Assembly: GCF_002243645.1 (NCBI RefSeq)
Contig: NZ_CP017704.1
Location: 62,001 to 126,000 of the forward strand
From: Peribacillus simplex NBRC 15720 = DSM 1321
GTDB taxonomy: Bacteria > Bacillota > Bacilli > Bacillales > DSM-1321
Direction: 5' to 3'
Length of the DNA stretch: 64,000 nucleotides
Position numbers and translations under genes: made by a program. The notes beneath the pieces are model-generated. The model worked only from the letters and a program-made list of their open reading frames with translations. It made no database searches and was not told the origin of the DNA. Below are positions 9,442-17,575 of the stretch, piece by piece. Positions within the stretch are counted from its first letter, which is position 1; each line of letters opens with the position of its first letter.

Positions 9442-10173
9442 CTATGTCTCTTGATTAAAATGGATCATCAAAAGAACCTTCTGGATAATCCCCACTTTTT
9501 CTTCATCTTCCATTAAGCTATTTCCATTCAAAATATCCTGCGAGGCCTCCAGATTATCGTCTAACGCTTTTACCTCCCAGTGATTTGTAGGAATACCTGC
9601 AATCTTGGATTCTGTACTGCTGTCCTTTGATCCTGTAAAATCTTCAAGATCATATTTCTTCATTTCATCCAACGTGTTCACGAAGTCATCACGCTCCTGA
9701 TTGGCGTGACAAGAAAAGCAGCGACCGATGTCTTCCTCGTAATCCACTGACTTGTCTCCATTGAATTCCTGGTATAGCCAATCGCCGTTACGCATCTCAG
9801 GGGGATTCTGGTCTACCCAGCCATCGCGCTTTTCCATCACGAAGATTTCATCAAGCTTTTCATCCCTATAGATTTCGAGAGTGATTACGGTGTCGTCAGG
9901 GATTGGCTGACCGTTCTGTACCGCTTCTATTGCTTCCTGGCTCGTGTAGAGCTCCTCTCTGACATTTCCTCGATTTACAGTCGTGTAGTTCACACCCTTA
10001 TCGTAGTTCTCAGGGAATTTAACAAGTTCACGACTGAACTCAGCCATCTCCTGCTGTGAGGTATCACCCGATGGATCCTTTTGAGAAATCCCATTTGTGT
10101 CATTATTGTTGTTGCAAGCAGTAAGAGTGAGGGACATCACCAATGCAAGGAACGTAAATAATAGTTTTTTCAT
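9442..10173 (-). CDS. Cytochrome P460-family c-heme lipoprotein
   Basis: A 243-residue exported lipoprotein. The signal peptide ends in the lipobox LTAC, with Cys20 as lipidation site. The body shows the cytochrome P460 domain (PF16694) pattern: ELVKFPENYDKG, then the FVMEKRDGW and GDWLYQEF strands, and one c-type heme site CFSCH (Cys152, Cys155, His156). Classical P460 enzymes oxidise hydroxylamine using a Lys-crosslinked heme; whether that crosslink occurs here cannot be decided. The last 60 residues, after the heme site, are unusual. It is anchored outside the membrane and sits upstream of the DUF4405 gene, which could pass electrons to or from it. A GGAGG site precedes the ATG. Confidence 0.82.
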   Translation of the reverse strand: MKKLLFTFLALVMSLTLTACNNNNDTNGISQKDPSGDTSQQEMAEFSRELVKFPENYDKGVNYTTVNRGNVREELYTSQEAIEAVQNGQPIPDDTVITLEIYRDEKLDEIFVMEKRDGWVDQNPPEMRNGDWLYQEFNGDKSVDYEEDIGRCFSCHANQERDDFVNTLDEMKKYDLEDFTGSKDSSTESKIAGIPTNHWEVKALDDNLEASQDILNGNSLMEDEEKVGIIQKVLLMIHFNQET

Positions 10174-10438
10174 ATTGTTTTCCTCCTACAATTTTTAGTA
10201 TTTGTATTGATTCGTTGGAGTCAAAATAGTATAAGATTCTGGGATGTGGTGCTGTTTTATGGTTAAAAATTCTGAATTCTGAATACCAAAGGTAATGACT
10301 ATTATTATTGGGGACTAGCTGCTTATGTTTCTTTTCACTACTCTGTTTAGAAACTTTGGATTTTATTTCAACAGAATAATTGTTTTAGAAAAAGTAGAGG
10401 CTTTTTTATTATGCAGCAAATGAAAAAACGACCGATAT

Positions 10439-10472
10439 CCTATTCCTATCAAATGGTTGCCTATTCCTACCA
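10439..10472 (+). promoter_or_regulatory. Second AraC-type direct-repeat box
   Basis: CCTATTCCTATCA (10439-10451) and CCTATTCCTACCA (10460-10472) are near-identical repeats 21 bases apart. The whole box matches the one in front of the araC-type gene at 7510-7543, including the shared TCAAATG(A/G)TTGCC centre. The same regulator is expected to bind here. Confidence 0.6.
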
Positions 10473-10503
10473 CAATAAAAATTAAAGTTATACGCATGTT
10501 ATT

Positions 10504-10533
10504 TTGACAAAATCACAAATATCTTCGTATAGA
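10504..10533 (+). promoter_or_regulatory. Orphan plus-strand promoter
   Basis: TTGACA (10504-10509) and TATAGA (10528-10533) are 18 bases apart, just downstream of the second AraC box. No intact gene follows on the plus strand, so it may be what remains of a lost target gene or drive a short RNA. Confidence 0.4.
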
Positions 10534-10728
10534 ATTATTTAATAGAATGAAATGACTTAACTGTTATAAGTCATAACGATACCAGTGAGATATTATTGGT
10601 GAAGAGTCTATTGTTATCCCCTATGAAAAATAGCGTCAATAAATTGAAGAAGAAGAGAATGACATAGGGCAAAGAAGATTTAACCAGGAGTATAAACATA
10701 TAAAATGGAGTTTGTGAAGAAATGTACT

Positions 10729-10815
10729 TAAACTACCTGCCCCGTTAGTTCCATAAAAAAAAGGCTGCCGCAGCAACCCCTGTTAATGAACTAAAGCACC
10801 TGTTTGTTAATTAAA
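10729..10815. repeat. Dispersed intergenic repeat element
   Basis: Positions 10729-10752 are the inverted copy of 835-859 (one mismatch and one indel over 24 bases). The adjoining GCTGCCGCAGC palindrome and GAACTAAAGCACC segment look like a degenerate mobile or repetitive element. No gene is seen from here to 10933. Confidence 0.4.
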
Positions 10816-10933
10816 CACTTACTTAAAAGTTAAATGATAGAACATACAACGCTTCTATGTTGAATTTTAAAAACACCCAGCATCCTTCTATTTATTCATA
10901 ATATGAATAAGTTCTTATGGTTGATGCCATTAT

Positions 10934-11734
10934 TTATCCGCGGGATTTTCCACCTGAAATATTAACGGTTGTACCTGTAATATAGCTAGAACGGTCTGAA
11001 GCTAGATAAGTGACCAATTCACCAATTTCATCCAATTTACCAGGTCGTCCAAGTGGTATCGTTTTGCTGTAATCTGATCCAAGACCCTCTACTGTCACTC
11101 CACGTGTGTATGCTAATGCTTCATTATAAGCATCTGTTGTTAAACCTGTTTGCTCATTAATCCCTGGCGCAACACCAACTACGCGGATGTTGAATTTCCC
11201 TAGTTCTTTTGCCCAAGAACGGGTAAAGCCATTGACAGCACCTTTTGTTGCCGAATAAACACTTTGTCCAGAAGATCCTTCCATACCTGCCTCAGAAGAA
11301 ATATTAATGATAACGCCTTTATTATTTTTCACCATTACTCTCGCAACTGCCTGAGCACAAAGGTAAGGTCCTTTTTGATTGACGGCAACCATGAAATCAA
11401 AATCCTTTTCACTTAACTCATACTCTGGCTTTTCTCCCCGGAAATCAACGAGTAAACGTGGTAAGTTTACACCTGCATTATTAACTAAAATATCTACAGT
11501 TCCAAATAGCTCTGTGGCTTTGGTGACCATATTTTCAACGCTTTCTTTATTGGTAACGTCGCATTGGATATGATAAGTTCCATCAGCTTGTTCGCCAGTA
11601 TTTACATTTAGATCGGAAACAAACACCTTTGTACCGTTCTTTACTAAATGTGCTGTTATTTTCGAGCCAATTCCAGATGCACCACCCGTAACAATTGCCA
11701 CTTTATTTTCTAATTGATGCCATGATTCATTCAT
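10934..11734 (-). CDS. srlD: Sorbitol-6-phosphate 2-dehydrogenase (SDR)
   Basis: A 266-residue classical SDR: TGGASGIG (16-23), NNAG (86-89), and Ser146/147, Tyr160 and Lys164 in INISSEAG and VYSATK. The VDFRGEKPEYELSEKDFDFM insertion region and the EQTGLTTDAYNEALAY loop are typical of Gram-positive sorbitol-6-phosphate dehydrogenases. It would oxidise D-sorbitol 6-phosphate, made by the adjacent PTS, to fructose 6-phosphate with NAD+. AAGGAGG precedes the ATG. It is the last gene of the operon, 190 bases after the EIIA gene. Placement next to the glucitol PTS makes the call firm. Confidence 0.9.
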   Translation of the reverse strand: MNESWHQLENKVAIVTGGASGIGSKITAHLVKNGTKVFVSDLNVNTGEQADGTYHIQCDVTNKESVENMVTKATELFGTVDILVNNAGVNLPRLLVDFRGEKPEYELSEKDFDFMVAVNQKGPYLCAQAVARVMVKNNKGVIINISSEAGMEGSSGQSVYSATKGAVNGFTRSWAKELGKFNIRVVGVAPGINEQTGLTTDAYNEALAYTRGVTVEGLGSDYSKTIPLGRPGKLDEIGELVTYLASDRSSYITGTTVNISGGKSRG

Positions 11735-11926
11735 TCTTTTTCCTCCTTATTAAATATAGAGTCGAGGATCATAGGTGAAATTTAAAAATAAGTAACAAAC
11801 TCTAAATAATTTTTTTCTTGTATTAGCTGTGTTAACTCTAACTGATGCAATTTTCATGGAGAGTTTTTCTCCTTCGAGGAAACATCCCTCTTCTTGCATT
11901 TAATTCTATTTAAACCTTTGACAAGT

Positions 11927-12292
11927 TTATTTTTTCAAGATTCGAAGAGTTGTTCCTGCTGGCGGCATTTGTATATCTCTTTCTTCAAGATGTAAAGTGC
12001 CAGGTAATTCTGGCGTTTCAGAGCCATTAAATTTTAACGTGATATGTCCAAGTGAACCTAAATTCTTTTTTACCACGTCACCTACAGAGGTAATGGTATA
12101 TTGAAGATTGCCTAAGACGAGAATGTCACCCTTTTCGATTTCACCATTAATTTCATTTACATCAATTAATAGGCAATAATCCGCTAATTCACTCGGAGCA
12201 TCAGCTCCGAATAGGATGAACATTTTTTCTCCAAGAAAATCAGAGACAGATGGACCAAGTTGGTTAATTTGAGTTTGATAAACTGTCTGCAC
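11927..12292 (-). CDS. srlB: PTS glucitol/sorbitol EIIA component
   Basis: A 121-residue cytosolic phosphocarrier of the glucitol (Gut) family. The N-terminal QTVYQTQINQLGPSVSDF and the GHITLKFNGSETPELPGTLH stretch match E. coli SrlB along its length. The GTG at 12292 is taken as the start because GGAGGAG lies six bases upstream of it; an earlier in-frame TTG at 12307 sits upstream of that ribosome site. The protein accepts phosphate from HPr and passes it to the EIIB domain encoded by the next upstream gene. It lies 57 bases after the EIIB gene. Confidence 0.92.
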   Translation of the reverse strand: MQTVYQTQINQLGPSVSDFLGEKMFILFGADAPSELADYCLLIDVNEINGEIEKGDILVLGNLQYTITSVGDVVKKNLGSLGHITLKFNGSETPELPGTLHLEERDIQMPPAGTTLRILKK

Positions 12293-12348
12293 AAGAAACT
12301 CCTCCAATTCTTTGCTTTAAATAATCTATTCAGAATCTATTCTAGTAA

Positions 12349-13374
12349 TTATTCATATAAACCGAAGCTTGCAAGCCAAGCAATAAAAACGGTAGGTGCT
12401 CCGGTTAAAAAACGTCCGTACAATACGGAAGGAACTCCGACTTCAATGGTTTCCACTTCTGCCTCTGCCAATCCTAGCCCAACTGGAACAAAATCAGCTG
12501 CAGCCTGAGAGTTAATCGCGAAAAGAGCTGGCAATGCAAGGTGCGGAGGGATATTTCCTTTTCCAATTTCCACTCCAATTAATGTCCCAATGACCTGTGA
12601 AATAACAGCTCCCGGTCCTAAGAATGGTGATAATAATGGGAATGAGCATATTAAAGAGATTAAGAGCAAGCCCGGCAAAGAGCCTGCAAATGGTGATAAA
12701 TATTGTGCGAATACATCACCAATTCCAGATGCTTTAATCACTCCGATTAACATGGCCACAAAAGCCATAAACGGTAAAATGGTTTTAATGACAGTATCTA
12801 TCGTGTCACGGCCAGCCTGATAAAACACATTGACGATGGAACCCATCGCCATCCCAATGCGTGCTATGACTCCTTTAGGCTTTCTTTGTTCACTAATTTT
12901 TTTATCTGCGCTATACTTAGGTTTAGATATTGTTTTCTCAACTTGTCCGTTAGCATTGTTCACATTGGGTATTGGAGGTGTTGCAGCACCTTCATACAAT
13001 TCAATGTTTTGAGACTTTACTCCAGAAACGTAAATGTCCTCGGTAATGTGCATTGCTAACGGGCCACTTTGTCCAGTAGGCATAATATTGATCGTCATGA
13101 TTCTTTTTTTTGGGTATAAGCCACATCGGAGCGTTCCGCCACAATCAATAATGACACACGCCATTTCATTCTCAGGTACGCTCGTTTTAAAACCGTCGAC
13201 TAATTCACAGCCTGTTAATTCTGCAATGGTGTCTGCAATATCCGGTCTTGTTCCGCCCGTTACATAAACCACTTTATTTTTTTCTTCTGTCGGTGAAATC
13301 ACTAATGGCCCACCAAATCCTCCTTGCCCTGCATTGACGATAATTGACTTGTACTGCGTAACCGTTTGAGTCAT
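12349..13374 (-). CDS. srlE: PTS glucitol/sorbitol EIIB (EIIBC) component
   Basis: A 341-residue membrane protein with a cytosolic N-terminal EIIB domain followed by a membrane part. GGFGGPLVI and [14 protein letters not shown] open the domain, and the likely phospho-Cys lies in [17 protein letters not shown]. The C-terminal half contains [21 protein letters not shown] and further hydrophobic helices, as in E. coli SrlE. Together with the EIIC protein it forms the sorbitol channel and phosphorylates sorbitol on entry. It follows the EIIC gene by 13 bases in the operon. The internal region around residues 145-170 is a Lys-rich linker. Confidence 0.93.
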   Translation of the reverse strand: MTQTVTQYKSIIVNAGQGGFGGPLVISPTEEKNKVVYVTGGTRPDIADTIAELTGCELVDGFKTSVPENEMACVIIDCGGTLRCGLYPKKRIMTINIMPTGQSGPLAMHITEDIYVSGVKSQNIELYEGAATPPIPNVNNANGQVEKTISKPKYSADKKISEQRKPKGVIARIGMAMGSIVNVFYQAGRDTIDTVIKTILPFMAFVAMLIGVIKASGIGDVFAQYLSPFAGSLPGLLLISLICSFPLLSPFLGPGAVISQVIGTLIGVEIGKGNIPPHLALPALFAINSQAAADFVPVGLGLAEAEVETIEVGVPSVLYGRFLTGAPTVFIAWLASFGLYE

Positions 13375-13387
13375 CGCTTTCCCCTCC

Positions 13388-13933
13388 TTAGAGATCCACT
13401 GTTTCCTTCAATTTAACGCCTTGCTGTTTAGATACATAATAAGTTGTTAAATCTGTTACCCAGCCTCTTAAAAAGTTTGTAAAAATACCCACCAAGAAGT
13501 AACGAAGGGCTAGTTCTGTAGTTTCAAATCCCAGCGTTGTAATTCCTGCAGCAATTCCCAAGAATACGAACAACTCTCCTGGATTAACGTGTGGAAAAAG
13601 TCCGTTATGCGTGTGGCAGGAATAAGAAGCAGCAGCATAATAGCTTGGTTTGTATTTTTCTGGCAAAAATTTCCCGAGTGACAATGTCATTGGATTTGCC
13701 AAAGCGAACGTTCCAATTACCGGAAGAACAAAATATCTTGTAAGTGGGTTCTTACTCGATTTCTTTGCGATTCGTTCCACTCTTTCTTCTCCAACCAACC
13801 GTATAAGGGCATTCATTGCAACTAAAAGCATGATAAGAAGTGGAACAATACCTGTTACTAAATCGACAAAAGTTTCGGCCCCTGCTCTAAATAAATTCAT
13901 AAACCCATCTGCTGCATTTGTAAGCCAATCCAT
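13388..13933 (-). CDS. srlA: PTS glucitol/sorbitol EIIC component
   Basis: A 181-residue integral membrane protein matching SrlA (EIIC2) of the Gut family: an amphipathic N-terminus [35 protein letters not shown], the [16 protein letters not shown] loop and [21 protein letters not shown]. In this PTS family the membrane domain is split between two proteins, and this is the first half. It is co-transcribed with gutM upstream and srlE downstream. Confidence 0.93.
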   Translation of the reverse strand: MDWLTNAADGFMNLFRAGAETFVDLVTGIVPLLIMLLVAMNALIRLVGEERVERIAKKSSKNPLTRYFVLPVIGTFALANPMTLSLGKFLPEKYKPSYYAAASYSCHTHNGLFPHVNPGELFVFLGIAAGITTLGFETTELALRYFLVGIFTNFLRGWVTDLTTYYVSKQQGVKLKETVDL

Positions 13934-13954
13934 TCAATTCACCTCATATAATTC

Positions 13955-14383
13955 CTATTTTTTTGATAAGAGTAAATCAATCCAGCCTTTCTTAACCTTC
14001 AATTCACCCCCTTTAGAGATAACATGATAGCTGTTCAGTGCATCCTCAATGGCTAACCTTGTTAACTTATTTACTTTATATAAATCTTCTTCACCGAGGT
14101 GTAAGAGATTTTTCCCCTCAAATCCTTTTAAGTTCCTTACTCTTGAAAGCACGGTCACTCCCTGCATTTTGGTGGCTTTCAAAATGTTGTTTTTTCGGTC
14201 AATTGCAAACATTACGACAGTGCCTGATTTAATAAGTCCCGTTTTTTTCCCAATCGCGACCCTTCCAAGCTTTCTCAACTCTGCATACTTTTTATTGAAA
14301 TGCTTGATTTGCAAAAATCCAAAAATGCTTTGAAGGAGCCAAGAAAAACCAATTAATATAACGACATACCATAGCATTTTCAT
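13955..14383 (-). CDS. gutM: GutM glucitol operon activator-like protein
   Basis: A 142-residue protein of the GutM family (PF06923). One N-terminal membrane segment (MLWYVVILIGFSWLLQSIF) is followed by a cytosolic part with GRVAIGKKTGLIKSGTVVMFAID and a VLSRVRNLKGFEGKNL stretch. In E. coli GutM activates the sorbitol operon together with the repressor SrlR. Here it is the second gene of the operon, after the SorC-type regulator and before the EIIC gene. The membrane anchor suggests a link with the PTS rather than simple DNA binding; that is inference. Confidence 0.88.
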   Translation of the reverse strand: MKMLWYVVILIGFSWLLQSIFGFLQIKHFNKKYAELRKLGRVAIGKKTGLIKSGTVVMFAIDRKNNILKATKMQGVTVLSRVRNLKGFEGKNLLHLGEEDLYKVNKLTRLAIEDALNSYHVISKGGELKVKKGWIDLLLSKK

Positions 14384-14470
14384 TTCCTCTTTTCATATGA
14401 ACTGAATCTTACATCTTGTTTCCGCTTACAATCAGATAAAAAGATCAGGTTTAAAATTAATCCCTACTTC

Positions 14471-15442
14471 CTAATATAAGGCAGTTCCTTTTTCTATAAT
14501 TTCAATAATTGCATTTGCCGTTTCCTCAGTGGTGATCAGAGTGTTAATGTATCCTCCTCTTAATCCGCCAATAATAGAAGGAGCTTTTTCAACAGACTCT
14601 GCAATACCGATTGAGTAAGGAATATTTTTTAGTTTTTCCAGCTCAATGGCTATTGTTCGATCAGTTAAGTCAGATTGAATCAGGTTTCCATCTATATCAT
14701 AAAATCGTGAGCATATATCACCAATGGCACCTTGTTGATTTAAATCTTCAATTTCTCTATTGCCACAAAAGCCAGCCCAGACTAAATTAGATGATTGGTT
14801 TGGGTTCCCGATCCCTACTACTGCAATTGTTAAGTTGTCCCAAAGCTCAGTTATTTTAGTGAAATAGTGTGATTGAACAATGTCATCCTTTGTCTCTTTT
14901 TTTTCTACTACTGCCGCAGCATCAATAAAATAAGAAGTTCCTCCAAAATCTTCTGCAATATTATAAACAATTCTATTGACGTGATGCTTCGTATCCATTG
15001 GTCCAGGCCCACCTACTAAAGGGACAAAATGAGCGTCTTTTTTTCCGGCATTGGTAAATTCACCGATCATACTGGCCATTGTACTTCCCCAGGCACAGCC
15101 TACGACATCGCCGTCTTTAATAATTCGTTTTAGTAATTCAGCCCCTGCTACTGCTACCACTTTCTTTTTATCCAGTTCTGTACTGTCTCTCTTTTCAGGA
15201 AGAATAATTACTTCTTTTAAGCCAAACAATTTTTCCATTCGACGTTCCAATTCAAAAGCTCCATCAATATCGCTACTAACAGTAATTTTAACTACTCCAT
15301 CTTCCCTTGCTTTTTTTAAAAGTCTGCTGACGGAAGTTCGGTATATACCTAATTCTTTTGAAATGGCACCTTGAGTCATATCTTCTTCATAATACATTTG
15401 CGCAATTTTAACCAAGAGTCTTTTTTCTTCTCTTTTATCCAT
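14471..15442 (-). CDS. SorC/DeoR-type sugar-binding transcriptional regulator
   Basis: A 323-residue SorC-family regulator. The N-terminal helix-turn-helix is in DMTQGAISKELGIYRTSVSRLLKKAREDG, and the rest is the sugar-phosphate-binding domain with GCAWGSTMASMIGEF, LVGGPGPMDTKHHVN and GAIGDICSRFYDIDGN. It is the first gene of the sorbitol operon and most likely senses sorbitol 6-phosphate or a related sugar phosphate. Four copies of a CAYTTGTGC element around the promoter just upstream are its probable binding sites, giving autoregulation of the operon. The ATG is used; the ribosome site GGGTGAGGG lies in front of it. Confidence 0.92.
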   Translation of the reverse strand: MDKREEKRLLVKIAQMYYEEDMTQGAISKELGIYRTSVSRLLKKAREDGVVKITVSSDIDGAFELERRMEKLFGLKEVIILPEKRDSTELDKKKVVAVAGAELLKRIIKDGDVVGCAWGSTMASMIGEFTNAGKKDAHFVPLVGGPGPMDTKHHVNRIVYNIAEDFGGTSYFIDAAAVVEKKETKDDIVQSHYFTKITELWDNLTIAVVGIGNPNQSSNLVWAGFCGNREIEDLNQQGAIGDICSRFYDIDGNLIQSDLTDRTIAIELEKLKNIPYSIGIAESVEKAPSIIGGLRGGYINTLITTEETANAIIEIIEKGTALY

Positions 15443-15470
15443 TTAGTCCCTCACCCTTTTTCGATATGCA

Positions 15471-15589
15471 CATTTGTGCAACTGTAATCATTTGTGCTTT
15501 GTTGAGTTTAGTATACGCTTACAAAAATAGCTACGTCAACAAAAAAATACCACTTGTGCAAATTTTAAAAATATTATGTCATTTGTGCT
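15471..15589. promoter_or_regulatory. Four putative SorC-regulator sites (CAYTTGTGCW)
   Basis: Direct repeats occur at 15471-15480, 15489-15498, 15551-15560 and 15580-15589. Two lie downstream and two upstream of the sorbitol promoter, a layout that would suit looping or repression by a tetrameric SorC-type regulator. Confidence 0.65.
15510..15539 (-). promoter_or_regulatory. Sorbitol operon promoter with overlapping cre box
   Basis: On the minus strand TTGACG (15534-15539) and TATACT (15510-15515) are 18 bases apart. TTGTAAGCGTATACT (15510-15524) fits the CcpA cre pattern WTGNAANCGNWNNCW at every fixed position and covers the -10 element. Glucose repression is therefore predicted. Confidence 0.7.
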
Positions 15590-15625
15590 GGGTGTGGACT
15601 TATTATCCATCGAAAAAACACAAAT

Positions 15626-15662
15626 AAATGAAGCAGCTCCATTTGATCAGGCTGCTTCATTT
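15626..15662. terminator. Hairpin, probable terminator
   Basis: AAATGAAGCAGC and its complement form a 12-bp stem with a 13-base loop. It may close off transcripts from the remnant region to its right (15721-15960, minus strand). Confidence 0.55.
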
Positions 15663-15720
15663 CTATCAATCTGACCATTATGTTGTTTGCATCTTTTTGT
15701 AATATCAAATCATTTTTTAC

Positions 15721-15951
15721 TTATACAAAATCATACAAATCATCGACAAATTCATTCACGGGCCTGTCGAACAAGTTACACAACATTAACAGTGACCTCC
15801 CCTTACCTTCTTTTCCCTCGTTAAAATCTTTTATAATAGTTATAACTTTTCCGTTTGTGAATAATTACTTTCCGTTGGAGCATTTGTACATCCCGTCTGA
15901 ACCCCTATTCCTCCAAGTAATGTCCTAGCTTCGCTTGTTATCCGAGATCTC
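15721..15951 (-). pseudogene. Decayed or very short minus-strand coding remnants
   Basis: A frame beginning with an ATG near 15951 reads RTLLGGIGVQTGCTNAPTES and stops after 37 codons; the TGC is lipobox-like. An overlapping frame (15721-15864, no start) reads IIKDFNEGKEGKGRSLLML and then FDRPVNEFVDDLYDFV. The mix looks like remnants of two different frames, not one working gene. No family is recognised. The rest of 15443-16239 outside the sorbitol promoter has no other content. Confidence 0.35.
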
Positions 15952-16239
15952 ATTAATAATATGAAAAAGGGAATCCCCTTACTAAATTTTATCATTTGAG
16001 GGTGTAATTTCCAAACCATGGTAGGCCAAGTATTACTTTTTTAAAACTAGGACTCTCTATCTCGAAAATCAATGTTATTAAACACTTTACTTACTATACT
16101 GACTGATAAATTCTATTCCCCTTTACCAGATAATTAAGTAGCGAATCTTATTCATGAATCGCGCCTTTTTCTTGAATAAAATTTATTGTTGATGCATTGA
16201 TAAGAATAGATTTGAAAATTTAAGTAGAAAGAAAAAATA

Positions 16240-16271
16240 AAAGAACCCATTCAGAATTGAATAGATTCTTT
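16240..16271 (-). terminator. Terminator of the SigH-like gene
   Basis: Imperfect arms 16240-16253 and 16258-16271 (AAAGAA and ATTCA blocks) form a hairpin. On the minus strand it is followed by a U-rich tract, 20 bases past the stop. Confidence 0.6.
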
Positions 16272-16291
16272 ATGTTTAATAATTATAGTTA

Positions 16292-16942
16292 TTATTCTTC
16301 CAACTTCCTTGACTCGAAGTACCGCTCCACCTTCCTTTTTACCCGCTGAAGTGCATTATCGATCGTCTTTTTTTGAACATTCAGTTCCTTTGATATTTCA
16401 ATATAAGTTTTTCCTTCCAGGTACAAGTCCACAACACTACTTTCCAACTCACTAAGGACTTCCGTTAAAATTAGCTCAATATCGCAAATTTCTTCTGATT
16501 TTATTAAGATCGTGACTGGGTCATTTTGTCTCAGTTCAGGGATTAGATCAATTAGAGCCTGTTCCGATTCCCCTTGATAGATAGGCGTATACAATGAAAC
16601 ATAATTATTTAAGGGAGAATGCTTTTGGCAAATAGCCGCTTTAACAGCGGTTATGATTTGTCTTGTAATGCACAGTTCCGCAAATGATCTGAAAGACGAC
16701 TTTTTGCAATTCTTGTAGTCTCGAATGGCCTTATATAGTCCAATCATCCCTTCCTGTAATACATCTTCCTTATCTCCACCCGTTAAAAAATACTTCAAAG
16801 CATTTGATTGAACGACACATCTGTATTTTTTGATTAAAAAGTCCAGTGCATCTTCATCACCATTATGGATTTTCCCAACCAACATTAAATCTTCCATATG
16901 AGTATAGTTTTCCACTCGTTTCTTCTCGATGATTACACTCAT
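16292..16942 (-). CDS. SigH-like RNA polymerase sigma factor (paralogue)
   Basis: A 216-residue sigma-70 family protein clearly related to sporulation sigma-H of Bacillus. Region 2 reads GDEDALDFLIKKYR and DVLQEGMIGLYKAIRDYK, followed by SFAELCITRQIITAVKAA. Region 4 ends in TYIEISKELNVQKKTIDNALQRVKRK. The housekeeping sigH normally lies beside secE/nusG/rplK; none of those genes is here, so this is probably a second, diverged copy. The neighbours (sorbitol operon, DinB) do not reveal its regulon. No anti-sigma gene adjoins it. An alternative is that this genome has rearranged its only sigH. Confidence 0.85.
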   Translation of the reverse strand: MSVIIEKKRVENYTHMEDLMLVGKIHNGDEDALDFLIKKYRCVVQSNALKYFLTGGDKEDVLQEGMIGLYKAIRDYKNCKKSSFRSFAELCITRQIITAVKAAICQKHSPLNNYVSLYTPIYQGESEQALIDLIPELRQNDPVTILIKSEEICDIELILTEVLSELESSVVDLYLEGKTYIEISKELNVQKKTIDNALQRVKRKVERYFESRKLEE

Positions 16943-17575
16943 TTATTTTCCCCCACTCACTAAGTTGAGCCCCGACATAAAGGTTGCATTACCACTTCAA
17001 TGTATTGAAGTACATTCAATATTATAATATCTCAGAAATGACGATAATGATATTCGCAAATAACGACATTTTTCTACAAAATACTGATATTTATAAGTCC
17101 TGCTCTATAACTATACACTTTCAGTCAGCTTTAATTAATTTGGTGAAGGTCTCGTCTTTAAAGTCGTTTTGTTTAACTCCTAATCATTGACGGATTTAGT
17201 TGTACCGGTGGGGGTGACGATTAGGGTGGGGGTCCAGGATATTGCGGCCTAATAAACTGTTCTGCACTAATGGTTTAACATAGCCTAATCAAAAGGAAAA
17301 GGCGGAATAAACGTTCATTGTATGCAAGGCATGTTGATCTATCGCATTTTTAGTTTTACTTCATTAGCTTTAATAGGAAAAACAAGGAGAATGCCAGTTG
17401 AAACATCGTCTCCAAATTAGCTGGTTTCATTTAAACACTTTCCTTGGAAAAATAAAAAGGCACCCTTCAAAGGATGCTTTAACATTTTATTAACAGTGAT
17501 TAAATTGAGAAATTGGGATATATTTATTAAACTTAGCGCCCGTCTCCTCTTCAACTTCATTTAAATAACATAGTA
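16943..17575. other. Gene-free spacer
   Basis: About 630 bases with no credible gene. A weak hairpin (AAAGGCACCC...GGATGCTTT, near 17457-17481) with a following U-rich tract may end the DinB transcript. Confidence 0.4.

Larger units (their letters stand above)
10174..10728. other. Intergenic region upstream of the P460 lipoprotein
   Basis: No gene is seen. A minus-strand -10 like TATACT lies about 55 bases before the lipoprotein start. The rest holds the AraC-type box and an orphan plus-strand promoter listed separately, followed by short frames broken by stops. Confidence 0.5.
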
